This document shows, piece by piece, positions 28,139-36,888 of a stretch of DNA of 64,000 bases. The stretch covers positions 82,307 to 146,306 of the forward strand of contig CAKPQH010000002.1 in the NCBI GenBank assembly GCA_934178475.1, read 5' to 3'. The notes under the pieces are model-generated. The model had not been told where the DNA came from, searched no databases, and saw only the letters and a list, made by a program, of their open reading frames with translations. Source of the stretch: an uncultured Clostridia bacterium. Lineage in GTDB: Bacteria; Bacillota; Clostridia; TANB77; CAG-508. The number at the start of each line of letters is the position of its first letter. The first letter of the stretch is position 1. The position numbers were made by a program, and so were the translations under genes.

Positions 28139-29200
28139 GTGGTAAATATAGAAAGTAACAAGTTGTCGAGCAAAAAAAAGAAAATATTGTATTTGGATAT
28201 TATAAGAATATTTGCATGTTTTTTTGTGATTATTAATCATACAAATAGCAAAATATTTTTAGGAGTAGGAGAGAGTAAAACATGGTGGCTATCATTAACA
28301 TATTTCTTTATATCCAAATCTGCTGTTCCATTATTTTTTATGATATCTGGAATAACTTTACTAACCAAAGAAGATAGTTATAAAAAATCATTTAAAAGAC
28401 TTTTTAGAGTTTTAATAGATTTAATAGTGTTTTCTATGTTGTATTATTTAAATTTATGTTATAAAGAAGAAACATTTTCGCTAGGTGGATTTTTCTTTAG
28501 AATATACAATGACGAAATTACAGGATCCTATTGGTATTTATATCTATATTTAGCTATATTAATAATGATGCCATTATTACAAAAATTTATAAAGAGTTTA
28601 AATAAGAAAGATATTTTATATTACTTGTTTTTTACATTTCTTGTTTGTGGAAGTGTTCCGATTTTAAATCATTATTTTCCTAAAACTGAATATAATAAAA
28701 ATTTTAGTCTAATGATTTTTAATGGATATATAGGGTACATGTTTTTGGGATATTATATTGAAAAATATATAAAAATAAACAAGAAAATTTTTATAAGCTC
28801 TATATTTATATATATTATATCAATATTTGTAAATGTTGTAGCTACATATTTTGAAAAAATAAAATATGGAGAAAGTTACTTGTTTTTTGATAATAGGATT
28901 TTAATTAATATTGCAATACCAAGCGTATGTTTCTTTATTATTTGTAAATATATTTTTGAAAATAAAATAAAATTCAAAGAAAATACAAAAAAGATTATTT
29001 TAGAAATAGGTACTTGTACATTTGGAATATATTTATTATCTGATTTATTAATTTGTTCTTTAACTAAAATCGAAGATATGTTATTCAATAAAATGTATTG
29101 CATGCTTGCAGTATTAATATATGAAGTAGTTGTTTTTATGACTGGACTATTTATAACTTTTTTATTAAGGAAAATACCTTTTATTAAAAAATATATTTAA
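28139..29200 (+). CDS. Membrane O-acyltransferase (acyltransferase family 3)
   Basis: This 353-residue protein has about ten membrane helices. The N-terminal DIIRIFACFFVIINHTNSK matches acyltransferase family 3, with the conserved histidine in the first helix. Such enzymes attach acetyl or other acyl groups to surface glycans. A GTG start at 28139 follows AAGGAG by 9 bases. The placement after gtrA-like suggests a glycan-decorating role. Confidence 0.85.
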   Translation: MVNIESNKLSSKKKKILYLDIIRIFACFFVIINHTNSKIFLGVGESKTWWLSLTYFFISKSAVPLFFMISGITLLTKEDSYKKSFKRLFRVLIDLIVFSMLYYLNLCYKEETFSLGGFFFRIYNDEITGSYWYLYLYLAILIMMPLLQKFIKSLNKKDILYYLFFTFLVCGSVPILNHYFPKTEYNKNFSLMIFNGYIGYMFLGYYIEKYIKINKKIFISSIFIYIISIFVNVVATYFEKIKYGESYLFFDNRILINIAIPSVCFFIICKYIFENKIKFKENTKKIILEIGTCTFGIYLLSDLLICSLTKIEDMLFNKMYCMLAVLIYEVVVFMTGLFITFLLRKIPFIKKYI

Positions 29201-29213
29201 TAATTGTTTTTTA

Positions 29214-29242
29214 TTGCTAATTAAATATTTTTATGATAATAT
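29214..29242 (+). promoter_or_regulatory. Sigma-A promoter for the P-ATPase
   Basis: TTGCTA at 29214-29219 and TAATAT at 29237-29242 are separated by 17 bases. The gene starts 60 bases downstream. Confidence 0.5.
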
Positions 29243-29301
29243 GTAGCGCAAGTAGAAATAAAAAAGTAGGGATATTAATTAAAAGATAGGAGTGTTAAAT
29301 T

Positions 29302-31944
29302 TTGAAAGAATATTTAGAAAGTTGGGAAGAAGTATTAAAAGAAGTTGAATCCACACAAAATGGAATAACAACTAATGAGGCAGAAAAAAGATTAGAACAA
29401 AATGGAAAGAATAAATTGAAAGAACCTAAAAAAGATGGGATTTTTAAAAAGTTTATTAAATCATTATTAGATCCAATGATTATAATGCTTTTAGCAGCTG
29501 CAACAATTTCTGCAGTAACATCTGTTATTAAGGGTGAAAATTTTACAGATGTATTTATAATCTTATTTGTTGTAATTGTAAATACAATACTTGGAATGGT
29601 ACAAGAGAGTAAAGCTGAACATGCAATAGATTCACTTATGGAAATGACAAAATCAACATCAAAAGTAATAAGAGATGGTGTTGTTAAAAATATAAAAAGT
29701 GAAGATTTAGTTGTAGGAGACGTTATTGTATTAGAAGCAGGAGATGCAATACCAGCTGATTGTAGAATATTAGAATCATATAGTATGAAAGTCGAAGAGG
29801 CAACAATAACAGGAGAATCTGTACCAGTAAGTAAAATAATGGATATATTAACTTTAAAAGAAAATTCATTAGATATTTCATTAGGTGATAGAACAAACAT
29901 GCTTTATAGTGGAAGTACAGTTGTATATGGTAGAGGAAAAGCTGTAGTTGTTAAAACAGGTATGGATACAGAAATCGGAAAGATTGCTGATGCATTAGAG
30001 AATACTGAAGATGAGCAAACACCTCTTCAAAAGAAAATGGCTGAACTTTCAAAAATGCTTACTAAATTAGTAATAGGAATAAGTGTTTTCGTATTTTTAT
30101 TTGGAATTATAAAAAGTGGAAATTTATCTGGTGAAAATATTTTAGATACATTTTTAGTTGCAGTTGCATTGGCAGTTGCAGCAATACCAGAAGGATTACC
30201 AGCAGTAGTTACAATAGTATTATCAATAGGTGTAACTTCAATGGCGAAAAGACAAGCTCTTATTAGAAAATTGAGTGCAGTTGAAACTTTAGGATGTACA
30301 CAGATAATTTGTTCAGATAAAACAGGAACATTAACACAAAATAAAATGACTGTAACAGAAACTGAAACGACAGATGAGAAGCTTCTTGCTGAAGCAATGG
30401 CACTTTGTTCAGATGCTGAAATTAAAGAAGGAGATATAGAATCCATAGGAGAACCTACAGAATGTGCCTTAGTTAATTTCGCTAATAAAATAGGTTTACC
30501 TAAATATAATTTAGAAAAAGAATCTCCAAGAATTGGAGAAGCACCATTTGATTCAAATAGAAAAATGATGTCGACTGTTCATAATAAAAATGGTAAGATT
30601 ATTCAATATACAAAAGGTGCCTGTGAAATATTATTAGATAGATGTACAGGTTATTTAGAAAATGGGCAAGTTGTTCCAATTACAGATGATATAAAGAAAA
30701 AAGTTAAAGAAAAAAATAAAGAATTTGCAGATAAAGCGTTAAGAGTTTTAGGAGCTGCATATAAAGAATATGAAAAAGAACCAGAAAGTTATGATGCAGA
30801 TAAGATTGAAAATAATCTTATATTTATTGGTTTTGTTGGTATGATTGATCCATGCAGACCAGAGGTATATAAAGCTATTAAAGAATGTAGAAGTGCAGGA
30901 ATTAGACCTGTTATGATAACAGGAGACCATATAGATACAGCAACAGCTATTGCAAAAGATTTGAAAATAATAAAAAATTCTGATGAAGCTACAACAGGAA
31001 GTAAAGTAGAAGAATTAAATGACGAAGAATTAATTGAACTTGTAAAGAAATGTTCTGTATTTGCAAGAGTACAACCTGAACATAAAACAAGAATAGTAAA
31101 AGCTTTTAAAGCACAAGAATATGTTGTTGCAATGACTGGAGATGGAGTAAATGATGCTCCTTCTATAAAATCGGCAGACATTGGAATAAGTATGGGTATC
31201 ACAGGTACTGATGTTACAAAAGGTGCATCAGACATGGTATTGGCAGATGACAATTTTGCAACAATCGTAAATGCTGTAGAAGAAGGAAGAAAAATTTATG
31301 ATAATATAAGAAAAGTATTACAATTCCAATTATCTACTAATATGGCAGAAGTAATATATGTATTTATAGCTTCTGTACTAGGAGTTACAATAGTAAGTCC
31401 GGCTCAATTGTTATGGATTAACTTAGTAACAGATAGTACACCAGGACTAGCTTTAGGAATGGAAAAAGCAGAAGGAAACTTAATGAAAAGAAAACCGCGT
31501 TCATCAAAAGATAGTATATTCTCTGGAGGAGCAGGAATAGATATGGTTATACAGGGAATAATAATGGCTATTATAGTTATTATATCTTTCTTCTTAGGAC
31601 AACATATGGAACTTGGACATTTCGGAATATTTGAATCAATTGATGGTATGACAATGGCATTCTTAACGGCTAACTTTATAGAAATGTTCCATGCAATTTG
31701 TATGAGATCTCAGAGAGGATCAATATTTACAATGAAGACTTTTAACTGGTGGATATTAGGGGCATTTATACTTACAACTTTGTTAACAATAGTTGTAATG
31801 TATGTACCATTTTTAGCAAAACTATTTGGATTTTCTTCAATAAGCTTTGTTGAGTTTATAACAGCATTTGGATTAGCTTTTTCAATTGTGCCAATTACAG
31901 AAATAATGAAGTTAATTCAAAGAAAATTTTCAAAAGAGAAATAA
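29302..31944 (+). CDS. Calcium-type P-ATPase (cation-transporting)
   Basis: This 880-residue P-type ATPase is of the P2 class that pumps calcium or related cations out of the cell. It has an N-terminal actuator segment, TITGESVPV near 175, the PEGLPAVVT membrane motif near 297, the phosphorylation site CSDKTGTLT near 340, and GDGVNDAPS near 613. Ten membrane helices are expected. It starts with TTG, preceded by ATAGGAG. It appears as a single-gene unit with its own promoter and terminator. Substrate assignment to calcium is by family only. Confidence 0.93.
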   Translation: MKEYLESWEEVLKEVESTQNGITTNEAEKRLEQNGKNKLKEPKKDGIFKKFIKSLLDPMIIMLLAAATISAVTSVIKGENFTDVFIILFVVIVNTILGMVQESKAEHAIDSLMEMTKSTSKVIRDGVVKNIKSEDLVVGDVIVLEAGDAIPADCRILESYSMKVEEATITGESVPVSKIMDILTLKENSLDISLGDRTNMLYSGSTVVYGRGKAVVVKTGMDTEIGKIADALENTEDEQTPLQKKMAELSKMLTKLVIGISVFVFLFGIIKSGNLSGENILDTFLVAVALAVAAIPEGLPAVVTIVLSIGVTSMAKRQALIRKLSAVETLGCTQIICSDKTGTLTQNKMTVTETETTDEKLLAEAMALCSDAEIKEGDIESIGEPTECALVNFANKIGLPKYNLEKESPRIGEAPFDSNRKMMSTVHNKNGKIIQYTKGACEILLDRCTGYLENGQVVPITDDIKKKVKEKNKEFADKALRVLGAAYKEYEKEPESYDADKIENNLIFIGFVGMIDPCRPEVYKAIKECRSAGIRPVMITGDHIDTATAIAKDLKIIKNSDEATTGSKVEELNDEELIELVKKCSVFARVQPEHKTRIVKAFKAQEYVVAMTGDGVNDAPSIKSADIGISMGITGTDVTKGASDMVLADDNFATIVNAVEEGRKIYDNIRKVLQFQLSTNMAEVIYVFIASVLGVTIVSPAQLLWINLVTDSTPGLALGMEKAEGNLMKRKPRSSKDSIFSGGAGIDMVIQGIIMAIIVIISFFLGQHMELGHFGIFESIDGMTMAFLTANFIEMFHAICMRSQRGSIFTMKTFNWWILGAFILTTLLTIVVMYVPFLAKLFGFSSISFVEFITAFGLAFSIVPITEIMKLIQRKFSKEK

Positions 31945-31963
31945 TATAATAATTTTTATAATT

Positions 31964-32002
31964 AAGGGTGGATAACTTTAAAAGTTTTCCACCTTATTTT
32001 TT
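31964..32002 (+). terminator. Terminator after the P-ATPase
   Basis: The arms AAGGGTGGATAACTT and AAGTTTTCCACCTT pair with small bulges, followed by a T-run. Confidence 0.7.
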
Positions 32003-32033
32003 ATTAACTTATGTAAATAAACAACGCAAATCA

Positions 32034-32062
32034 TTGAAATTTAAGTAAATAAATGATATAAT
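32034..32062 (+). promoter_or_regulatory. Sigma-A promoter for the adenylate kinase-like gene
   Basis: TTGAAA at 32034-32039 and TATAAT at 32057-32062 are separated by 17 bases. Confidence 0.75.
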
Positions 32063-32100
32063 ATAAAAGCAACAAAATTTTTTTGAAGGGAGTGTCCTTT

Positions 32101-32709
32101 ATGACAACAATTGTTGTTTTTGGACCTCCGGGTGCAGGCAAAGGTACCCGGATAGCGAAAGCTAAAGAAGATATCGCATTCGAAAAGGTGGTATCAATAT
32201 CAACAGGCAACATCTTAAGAAAAAACAAGATTGATGTATCAAACGGAAAATTGATTCCTGATGCAGTTATAATTCAATTTCTGCAAAATGAACTCAAAAA
32301 GATTGATGCTGACATTGTTATTTTGGACGGTGTGCCAAGAACTGTAGAGCAGGCAAAGATGATGAAAGAGAAAGGAATTAAAATAGATAGAGTTATTTAT
32401 TTACCTTTATCTGAAGAAGAAGCTATGAGACGCGCAAAGAACAGATTGGTATGTTCAAATGCAAATTGTCAAGAAGGTTTCACAAAAGATTCCTTTAAAC
32501 ATCCTAAGGTTGAAGGAATTTGTGATAAGTGCGGATCTAAACTTACGGTTCGGTCTGATGACAATGAAGAAACTGTAAGGAAGAGATTACGAATTTATCA
32601 TGATTCAACTGAGCCAGTGCTTGAATGGTTCAGGTCTAAAAAGATAGAAATAAGAACAATCGAAGGAAATGATTCACAAGATGATTTCTTATTTGCACTT
32701 TTAGACTAA
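32101..32709 (+). CDS. Divergent adenylate kinase-like nucleotide kinase
   Basis: Translated from ATG 32101 behind AAGGGAG, this is 203 residues. The P-loop GPPGAGKGT is at 8-16, but the next residue is R where adenylate kinases usually have Q. The LID carries zinc-type cysteines near 118 and 123 (C-x4-C) and near 141 and 144 (CDKC), in an altered frame compared with the usual C-x2-C pairs. The DDNEETVRKRL motif is kept. Codon use and base composition are less AT-rich than neighbours. It is probably an extra, possibly acquired kinase rather than the housekeeping Adk. The true substrate is uncertain. Confidence 0.8.
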   Translation: MTTIVVFGPPGAGKGTRIAKAKEDIAFEKVVSISTGNILRKNKIDVSNGKLIPDAVIIQFLQNELKKIDADIVILDGVPRTVEQAKMMKEKGIKIDRVIYLPLSEEEAMRRAKNRLVCSNANCQEGFTKDSFKHPKVEGICDKCGSKLTVRSDDNEETVRKRLRIYHDSTEPVLEWFRSKKIEIRTIEGNDSQDDFLFALLD

Positions 32710-32710
32710 A

Positions 32711-32746
32711 TTTCAAAGAGCAGGATATCAATCCTGCTCTTTGAAA
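32711..32746. terminator. Perfect 16-bp hairpin between convergent genes
   Basis: TTTCAAAGAGCAGGAT pairs perfectly with ATCCTGCTCTTTGAAA around a 4-base loop. It sits just after the kinase-like gene and 20 bases before the stop of the minus-strand gene, so it can serve both. The T-run after it is short. Confidence 0.7.
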
Positions 32747-32765
32747 AGTTTTAGATGACTTTTAA

Positions 32766-33068
32766 TTATCGATTTACATAGAAATCGTCTTGGTAAAGTG
32801 TAACATGTCCATGTTCTCTGAGCTTTTCTTTGAAAAATTGAACAAAGTACTTTAAGCTCATTGGAGCTGCTGCGGGAAATGTAGCTGCTAAATTACCGAA
32901 CACCCACTCGACTGCAAAGATGAAATTATAACCATCTTGAAATATAACTTTGTGATTAAGAGCTTCTTTCAAAAGAATCATTAATTTTTCATCTGATGCA
33001 GGATTATTGTCGATAAACAACGAATTTCCCTCTCTGTTTTCTACACGTACTGTTTTTGCGTAAGTCAT
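32766..33068 (-). CDS. Unknown 100-residue protein
   Basis: This soluble protein starts MTYAKTVRVENREGN and ends with DDFYVNR. I do not recognise it. A central hydrophobic stretch (about 45-72) contains AVEWVFG and AATFPAAAP; a helix follows. The only in-frame start is ATG 33068, since a stop lies five codons upstream. The ribosome binding site is 32 bases upstream but is brought closer by a hairpin (33077-33100). It has a consensus promoter and a structured leader of about 125 nt. It is convergent with the adenylate kinase-like gene and shares its higher GC, so the pair may be one acquired unit. Confidence 0.7.
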   Translation of the reverse strand: MTYAKTVRVENREGNSLFIDNNPASDEKLMILLKEALNHKVIFQDGYNFIFAVEWVFGNLAATFPAAAPMSLKYFVQFFKEKLREHGHVTLYQDDFYVNR

Positions 33069-33106
33069 TCTTTTTTTACTCTAGGTCCTAATCTAGAGTA
33101 CCTCCT
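33069..33106 (-). promoter_or_regulatory. Hairpin-bridged ribosome binding site
   Basis: On the minus strand AAGGAGG (33101-33107) is followed at once by an 8-bp perfect hairpin (TACTCTAG with CTAGAGTA, 8-base loop, 33077-33100), then 8 bases, then ATG at 33068. Read linearly, the spacing is about 32 bases, which is too long. With the hairpin folded it becomes about 8, which is optimal. A hairpin that closes such a gap has been described in phage T4 mRNAs. Function here is inferred. Confidence 0.6.
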
Positions 33107-33136
33107 TAAAATAAATATAGTGATACTTATTAAATG

Positions 33137-33161
33137 CAAACCGTAAAAATTACGATGTTTG
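33137..33161 (-). promoter_or_regulatory. Leader hairpin of the 100-residue gene
   Basis: Two helical blocks, CAAAC/GTTTG and CGTAA/TTACG, stack with a 2-base bulge around a 3-base loop. They lie inside the long leader of the minus-strand gene. Together with the hairpin at 33077 they suggest regulation at the RNA level. Confidence 0.45.
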
Positions 33162-33199
33162 TTTTGAAAAAAACTGCATATTAGCAAGTACCTAATAAA

Positions 33200-33228
33200 A
33201 TTATACCATAATTTACATAAAAAATCAA
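33200..33228 (-). promoter_or_regulatory. Sigma-A promoter for the 100-residue gene
   Basis: On the minus strand TTGATT (33223-33228) and TATAAT (33200-33205) are separated by 17 bases. Confidence 0.75.
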
Positions 33229-33246
33229 AAATGAGCATGAATGCAA

Positions 33247-33275
33247 TTGTAAAAGAGAATTAATTGTGATAAAAT
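33247..33275 (+). promoter_or_regulatory. Sigma-A promoter for the HD/NUDIX/PnuC operon
   Basis: TTGTAA at 33247-33252 and TAAAAT at 33270-33275 are separated by 17 bases. It lies back to back with the minus-strand promoter at 33200. Confidence 0.65.
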
Positions 33276-33315
33276 ATTTTTTGGAAAAAATATTAAAGGA
33301 ATTGGTTTTCTGAAT

Positions 33316-33954
33316 ATGAAAAGGATAAATGAAAAGTTAAAAAAATATATTGAAGAAAATATTTTAAAAGAATATGACATGAATGATAAGGGACATGATA
33401 TTGAACATATAAAATTTGTGCTAAATAGGGCAGAAGAATTAAGTGAAAATTATGAGTTGAATCATGATATGTTGTATACAATAGTTTGTTTTCATGATAT
33501 AGCGTGTCATATAGATAGAGAAAATCATGAAATACTTTCAGCAAAAAGATTATATGAAGATAAAAAAATAAGAGAATTTTTTACATTGGAAGAAATAGAA
33601 ATAATGAAAGAAGCAATTGAAGATCATAGAGCATCATTAGAGTATGTTCCTAGAAATATATATGGAAAAATTTTATCTTCTGCTGATAGAAAAATAGATG
33701 TAGAAACATATTTAAAGTCTTCAATAGGATTTGATATAAAAGAAAATAACAAATTAACTGAGCAAGAACTAATTGAAAGATCATATAACTTTGCAATAAA
33801 AAAGTTTGGAAAAAACGGATATGCTGTAAAAAAGATGTATGTTAAAGATAAAAAATATGAAAACTTTTTAAAAGAAATACAATATTTAATAGACAATAAA
33901 AAAGAATTTGAAAAAAGAGCTAAAGAAAATATGAAAAAAAATAATTTAAAATAA
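33316..33954 (+). CDS. HD-domain metal-dependent phosphohydrolase
   Basis: This 212-residue protein carries an HD domain, with GHDIEHIKFV, the CFHDIA metal-binding pair, EDHRAS and SADRK as conserved points. HD proteins hydrolyse phosphate esters of nucleotides or related compounds. AAAGGA lies about 15 bases before the ATG, which is rather far. It is the first gene of a tight operon to 37650 that includes other nucleotide-processing enzymes. The substrate is unknown. Confidence 0.85.
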   Translation: MKRINEKLKKYIEENILKEYDMNDKGHDIEHIKFVLNRAEELSENYELNHDMLYTIVCFHDIACHIDRENHEILSAKRLYEDKKIREFFTLEEIEIMKEAIEDHRASLEYVPRNIYGKILSSADRKIDVETYLKSSIGFDIKENNKLTEQELIERSYNFAIKKFGKNGYAVKKMYVKDKKYENFLKEIQYLIDNKKEFEKRAKENMKKNNLK

Positions 33955-33972
33955 AGAAAGAAGGAAAAGACT

Positions 33973-34812
33973 ATGATAATATATCCAAAAGTTTGTGAGA
34001 AATTACAAGGGCTAGAATCTCTCAGACAAGAAATCGAAAAAGATAATGGGATTGAATTACAATTCTTTCATAATAACAGAACATGGGGAAATTTTAGTAT
34101 AACAAATGTGGTGGAAAGATTGATGGAAGAAGTTCCAACAATAAAAGAAATTACGATTCATCCACCACTAGATATATTTGATTTGGAACTTTTAATTTCA
34201 AAAGATGTAAATATTGTAAAAAATGAGCTTAAAGAATGTATGATGTTATCTAATAAATATAATATAAAGATTAATATGCTATATCATGTTGTATGGAATT
34301 ATGAAATGATAAAAGAAGCTATATTAAATAGAATAAAAGAATTAGTAGATATTTTAGATGGTACAAATGTAAAAATTTTAATTGAGAACATACATGTAAG
34401 TATTTCTGAAAATATTAATAGATGCACAGTACTTAGAATTTGTCAAGAAATAAATAATGAACATTTAAAAATGTGTTTAGATACATGTCATTTGCATTGT
34501 TTATCGAATATGTTACATAAGGACTTTGATTCTTTCTTGGAAAACTATATTGATAAGACAATTGCAAATAAATATATATATCAGATACATTTTTCTGCTA
34601 CAAAAAACAATGATGGATACATAGAGAAGAAAACACATGGAAGAAAACACGATTCTATAGAAGAACTTTTAAAAGAAGATTATAAAATACTAGAAAAATA
34701 TAATTTGACTAATAAAAATATCGTAACAGAAGTTAGTGAAGAAAATTATGAATCAAGAGAAGATCAAAAATATGAAATAGAATTATTAAGAAAAGTAGAA
34801 AAGATCAAATAA
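33973..34812 (+). CDS. TIM-barrel protein, sugar isomerase/endonuclease IV-like
   Basis: This 279-residue protein has the pattern of the xylose isomerase-like TIM barrel family, which includes sugar isomerases and AP endonuclease IV. Likely metal-site strands are LIENIH near 137, CLDTCHLHC near 171, QIHFSATK near 200 with THGRKHDSIEE after it, and VTEVSEENY near 255. It lies 18 bases after the HD gene with AAGAAGGAA before the ATG. Whether it acts on a sugar or a DNA lesion cannot be told. Confidence 0.75.
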   Translation: MIIYPKVCEKLQGLESLRQEIEKDNGIELQFFHNNRTWGNFSITNVVERLMEEVPTIKEITIHPPLDIFDLELLISKDVNIVKNELKECMMLSNKYNIKINMLYHVVWNYEMIKEAILNRIKELVDILDGTNVKILIENIHVSISENINRCTVLRICQEINNEHLKMCLDTCHLHCLSNMLHKDFDSFLENYIDKTIANKYIYQIHFSATKNNDGYIEKKTHGRKHDSIEELLKEDYKILEKYNLTNKNIVTEVSEENYESREDQKYEIELLRKVEKIK

Positions 34813-34836
34813 TAAAGAATTGGAGACATAGAGTAT

Positions 34837-35241
34837 ATGAATAAACTAAATGTAATAATTGTATACAATAAAGAAAAAAATAAAGTACTTATGTGCAATA
34901 GGGAAAAGGAGCCTTACAAAGGAAAATTAAATTTAGTTGGTGGCAAAGTAGAAAAAAATGAAATTGATTTAGAGGCAGCATATAGAGAACTCTATGAAGA
35001 AACAGGGATATCTAAAGAAGATATAAAATTAATACATATTATGAAGTTTGAATATGAAAAACCTAATTTTAGGTTAGATGTATATGCAGGTCAATTAAAT
35101 AAAAATATAAATTTAGTAGAAGAACTTAATAAGCTATATTGGATTGATTTAAAAGAAAACTTTTTTGATGAAAATAGATTTGCTGGAGAAGGAAATATTG
35201 GGCATATGTTAAAAATAGCAGAAAGATTTGAAATAAAATAG
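34837..35241 (+). CDS. NUDIX hydrolase (MutT-like)
   Basis: This 134-residue protein has the NUDIX box GGKVEKNEIDLEAAYRELYEETGI at about 31-54, and so fits small MutT/8-oxo-dGTP-type hydrolases. In context it could clean oxidised nucleotides or process an NAD-related dinucleotide. It lies 24 bases after the TIM-barrel gene. Confidence 0.88.
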   Translation: MNKLNVIIVYNKEKNKVLMCNREKEPYKGKLNLVGGKVEKNEIDLEAAYRELYEETGISKEDIKLIHIMKFEYEKPNFRLDVYAGQLNKNINLVEELNKLYWIDLKENFFDENRFAGEGNIGHMLKIAERFEIK

Positions 35242-35253
35242 GGGGAATAATAA

Positions 35254-35559
35254 ATGGATTTAAGAAAAACACAAAAAGATATAATACAAAACAAAATAAA
35301 TAAAGGCTTTAATACTACAGATGTAAATAAAGAATTTTGTTTAATGTATAGTGAAGTTGGTGAAGCTTATGATGCATATAGAAAGAAGAAAGAAGATGTA
35401 GGAGAAGAATTAGCTGATGTTGCAATATTTTTATTAGGAATTGCGGAAATATTAGATGTAGATTTGGAAAAAGAAATAGAACATAAAATGAAGAAAAATG
35501 AGAAAAGAGTTTACAAAAATATAAATGGTGTTAATGTTAGGATAAAAGATGCAGAATAG
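35254..35559 (+). CDS. MazG-like nucleotide pyrophosphohydrolase
   Basis: This 101-residue all-alpha protein has the MazG-like pattern EVGEAYDAYR near 37 and GEELADVAIFLLG near 53, with the acidic residues that bind magnesium. Such enzymes split NTPs to NMP and pyrophosphate, often as clean-up enzymes. It lies 12 bases after the NUDIX gene, with GGGGG before the ATG. Confidence 0.82.
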   Translation: MDLRKTQKDIIQNKINKGFNTTDVNKEFCLMYSEVGEAYDAYRKKKEDVGEELADVAIFLLGIAEILDVDLEKEIEHKMKKNEKRVYKNINGVNVRIKDAE

Positions 35560-35571
35560 GAGAACAAATTA

Positions 35572-36870
35572 ATGATAGACAATATTACTGAATATTTGGA
35601 ACAATTTTATACAGGAACGAAAGATAAAAGTTTAAACAGGATGAAAATTATCGTAGAAAAAACAGAACTTAAAAATAAAGATTTGAAAATAATACATGTT
35701 GCAGGGACTAATGGAAAAGGTAGCTGTACAGAAATGATTTCTAATATATTAGTAAAACAAGGATATAAAGTAGGAAAAATAATGTCTCCACATTTGATTA
35801 GATTTAATGAAAGAATTTCTGTAAATAATATTAATATAAAGGATGAAGAATTATTAAGTATTTTTAATTTAAATGATAAAATTATTAAAGATGTAGAAAA
35901 AGAAACAAATACAAAAGTTTCTTTTCAAGAAATTATTTTAATAACAGCATTAACATATTTTGATATGAAAAAATGTGAGTTTGCAATTGTGGAAGTTGGA
36001 TGTGGCGGAAAATATGATTCTACAAATATAGTCAATCCAATTATATCAGTAATAAATACAATTAATTATGATCACACAGATATATTAGGAAATTCATTAG
36101 AAGAGATTACAGAAAATAAAGCAGGGATAATTAAAGAATTTTCAAATACTATTTTTGTAAAGCAGGAAGATACTATAAATAATATAATTATTAATACATG
36201 TGATAAGAAAAATAACAAATTAAAATTATTAGATTTGAATGATGTATATGATTATTCATATGATGAAAATTATCAGACATTTAGTTATAAAGAGTATAAA
36301 GATATAAAAATAAATTTGAAAGGAAAACAACAAATAAAAAATGCAATAATTTCAATTGAATGTATTAATATACTAAGAGATAAGAAGATTGAAATTAATG
36401 AAGAAGCAATTAGAGATGGATTAAAAAGTGTAGTTCATAAAGGTAGAATGGAAGTTATACATAATAATCCACTTATAATATTTGATGGAGCTCATAATGA
36501 AAATGCAATGAGAAATTTTATTGATACATCTAATATGTATTACAAAGATAGAAATAAAATATATATTTTTTCTGCATTAAAAAGAAAAGATTATAGCAAA
36601 TTATTAAAGATTATAACAGAAGATAAAAAAGCAATATTTATTTTTCACAATGGAATTAAACAAAGCTTTAATAAAAAATTAGAATATGTTGATAGTAATG
36701 AATTAGTTAAAATAGCAGATTTAATAGACAAAAATATTAAAGTAAAAAAAATGGACTTTGAAGAAGCGGTTTCTTTTGCTAAAGAACAAAAAGATTCTGT
36801 TACATTTATTATAGGTAGCCTATATTTATATAAAGATGCGATAGAATATATAAATAAAAATAGAAAATAA
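35572..36870 (+). CDS. folC: Folylpolyglutamate/dihydrofolate synthase family ligase
   Basis: This 432-residue Mur-ligase-type protein has the ATP site AGTNGKGSCTEM near 44, SPHLIRFNER near 73, and VEVGCGGKYDSTN near 140, as in FolC. FolC adds glutamate to folates. Sequence drift and the operon setting with nucleotide-processing genes leave open a different substrate. AGGAGA precedes the ATG. Length is normal. Confidence 0.85.
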   Translation: MIDNITEYLEQFYTGTKDKSLNRMKIIVEKTELKNKDLKIIHVAGTNGKGSCTEMISNILVKQGYKVGKIMSPHLIRFNERISVNNINIKDEELLSIFNLNDKIIKDVEKETNTKVSFQEIILITALTYFDMKKCEFAIVEVGCGGKYDSTNIVNPIISVINTINYDHTDILGNSLEEITENKAGIIKEFSNTIFVKQEDTINNIIINTCDKKNNKLKLLDLNDVYDYSYDENYQTFSYKEYKDIKINLKGKQQIKNAIISIECINILRDKKIEINEEAIRDGLKSVVHKGRMEVIHNNPLIIFDGAHNENAMRNFIDTSNMYYKDRNKIYIFSALKRKDYSKLLKIITEDKKAIFIFHNGIKQSFNKKLEYVDSNELVKIADLIDKNIKVKKMDFEEAVSFAKEQKDSVTFIIGSLYLYKDAIEYINKNRK

Positions 36871-36888
36871 AAAGGAATGGATTAAGAA

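Noticed and set aside
33316..35559. HD, NUDIX and MazG-like genes as a phage-defence operon
   Set aside because: Nucleotide hydrolases occur in defence systems, but here they are joined to FolC and PnuC, with no sensor, toxin or cyclic-nucleotide gene, so a metabolic role is likelier.
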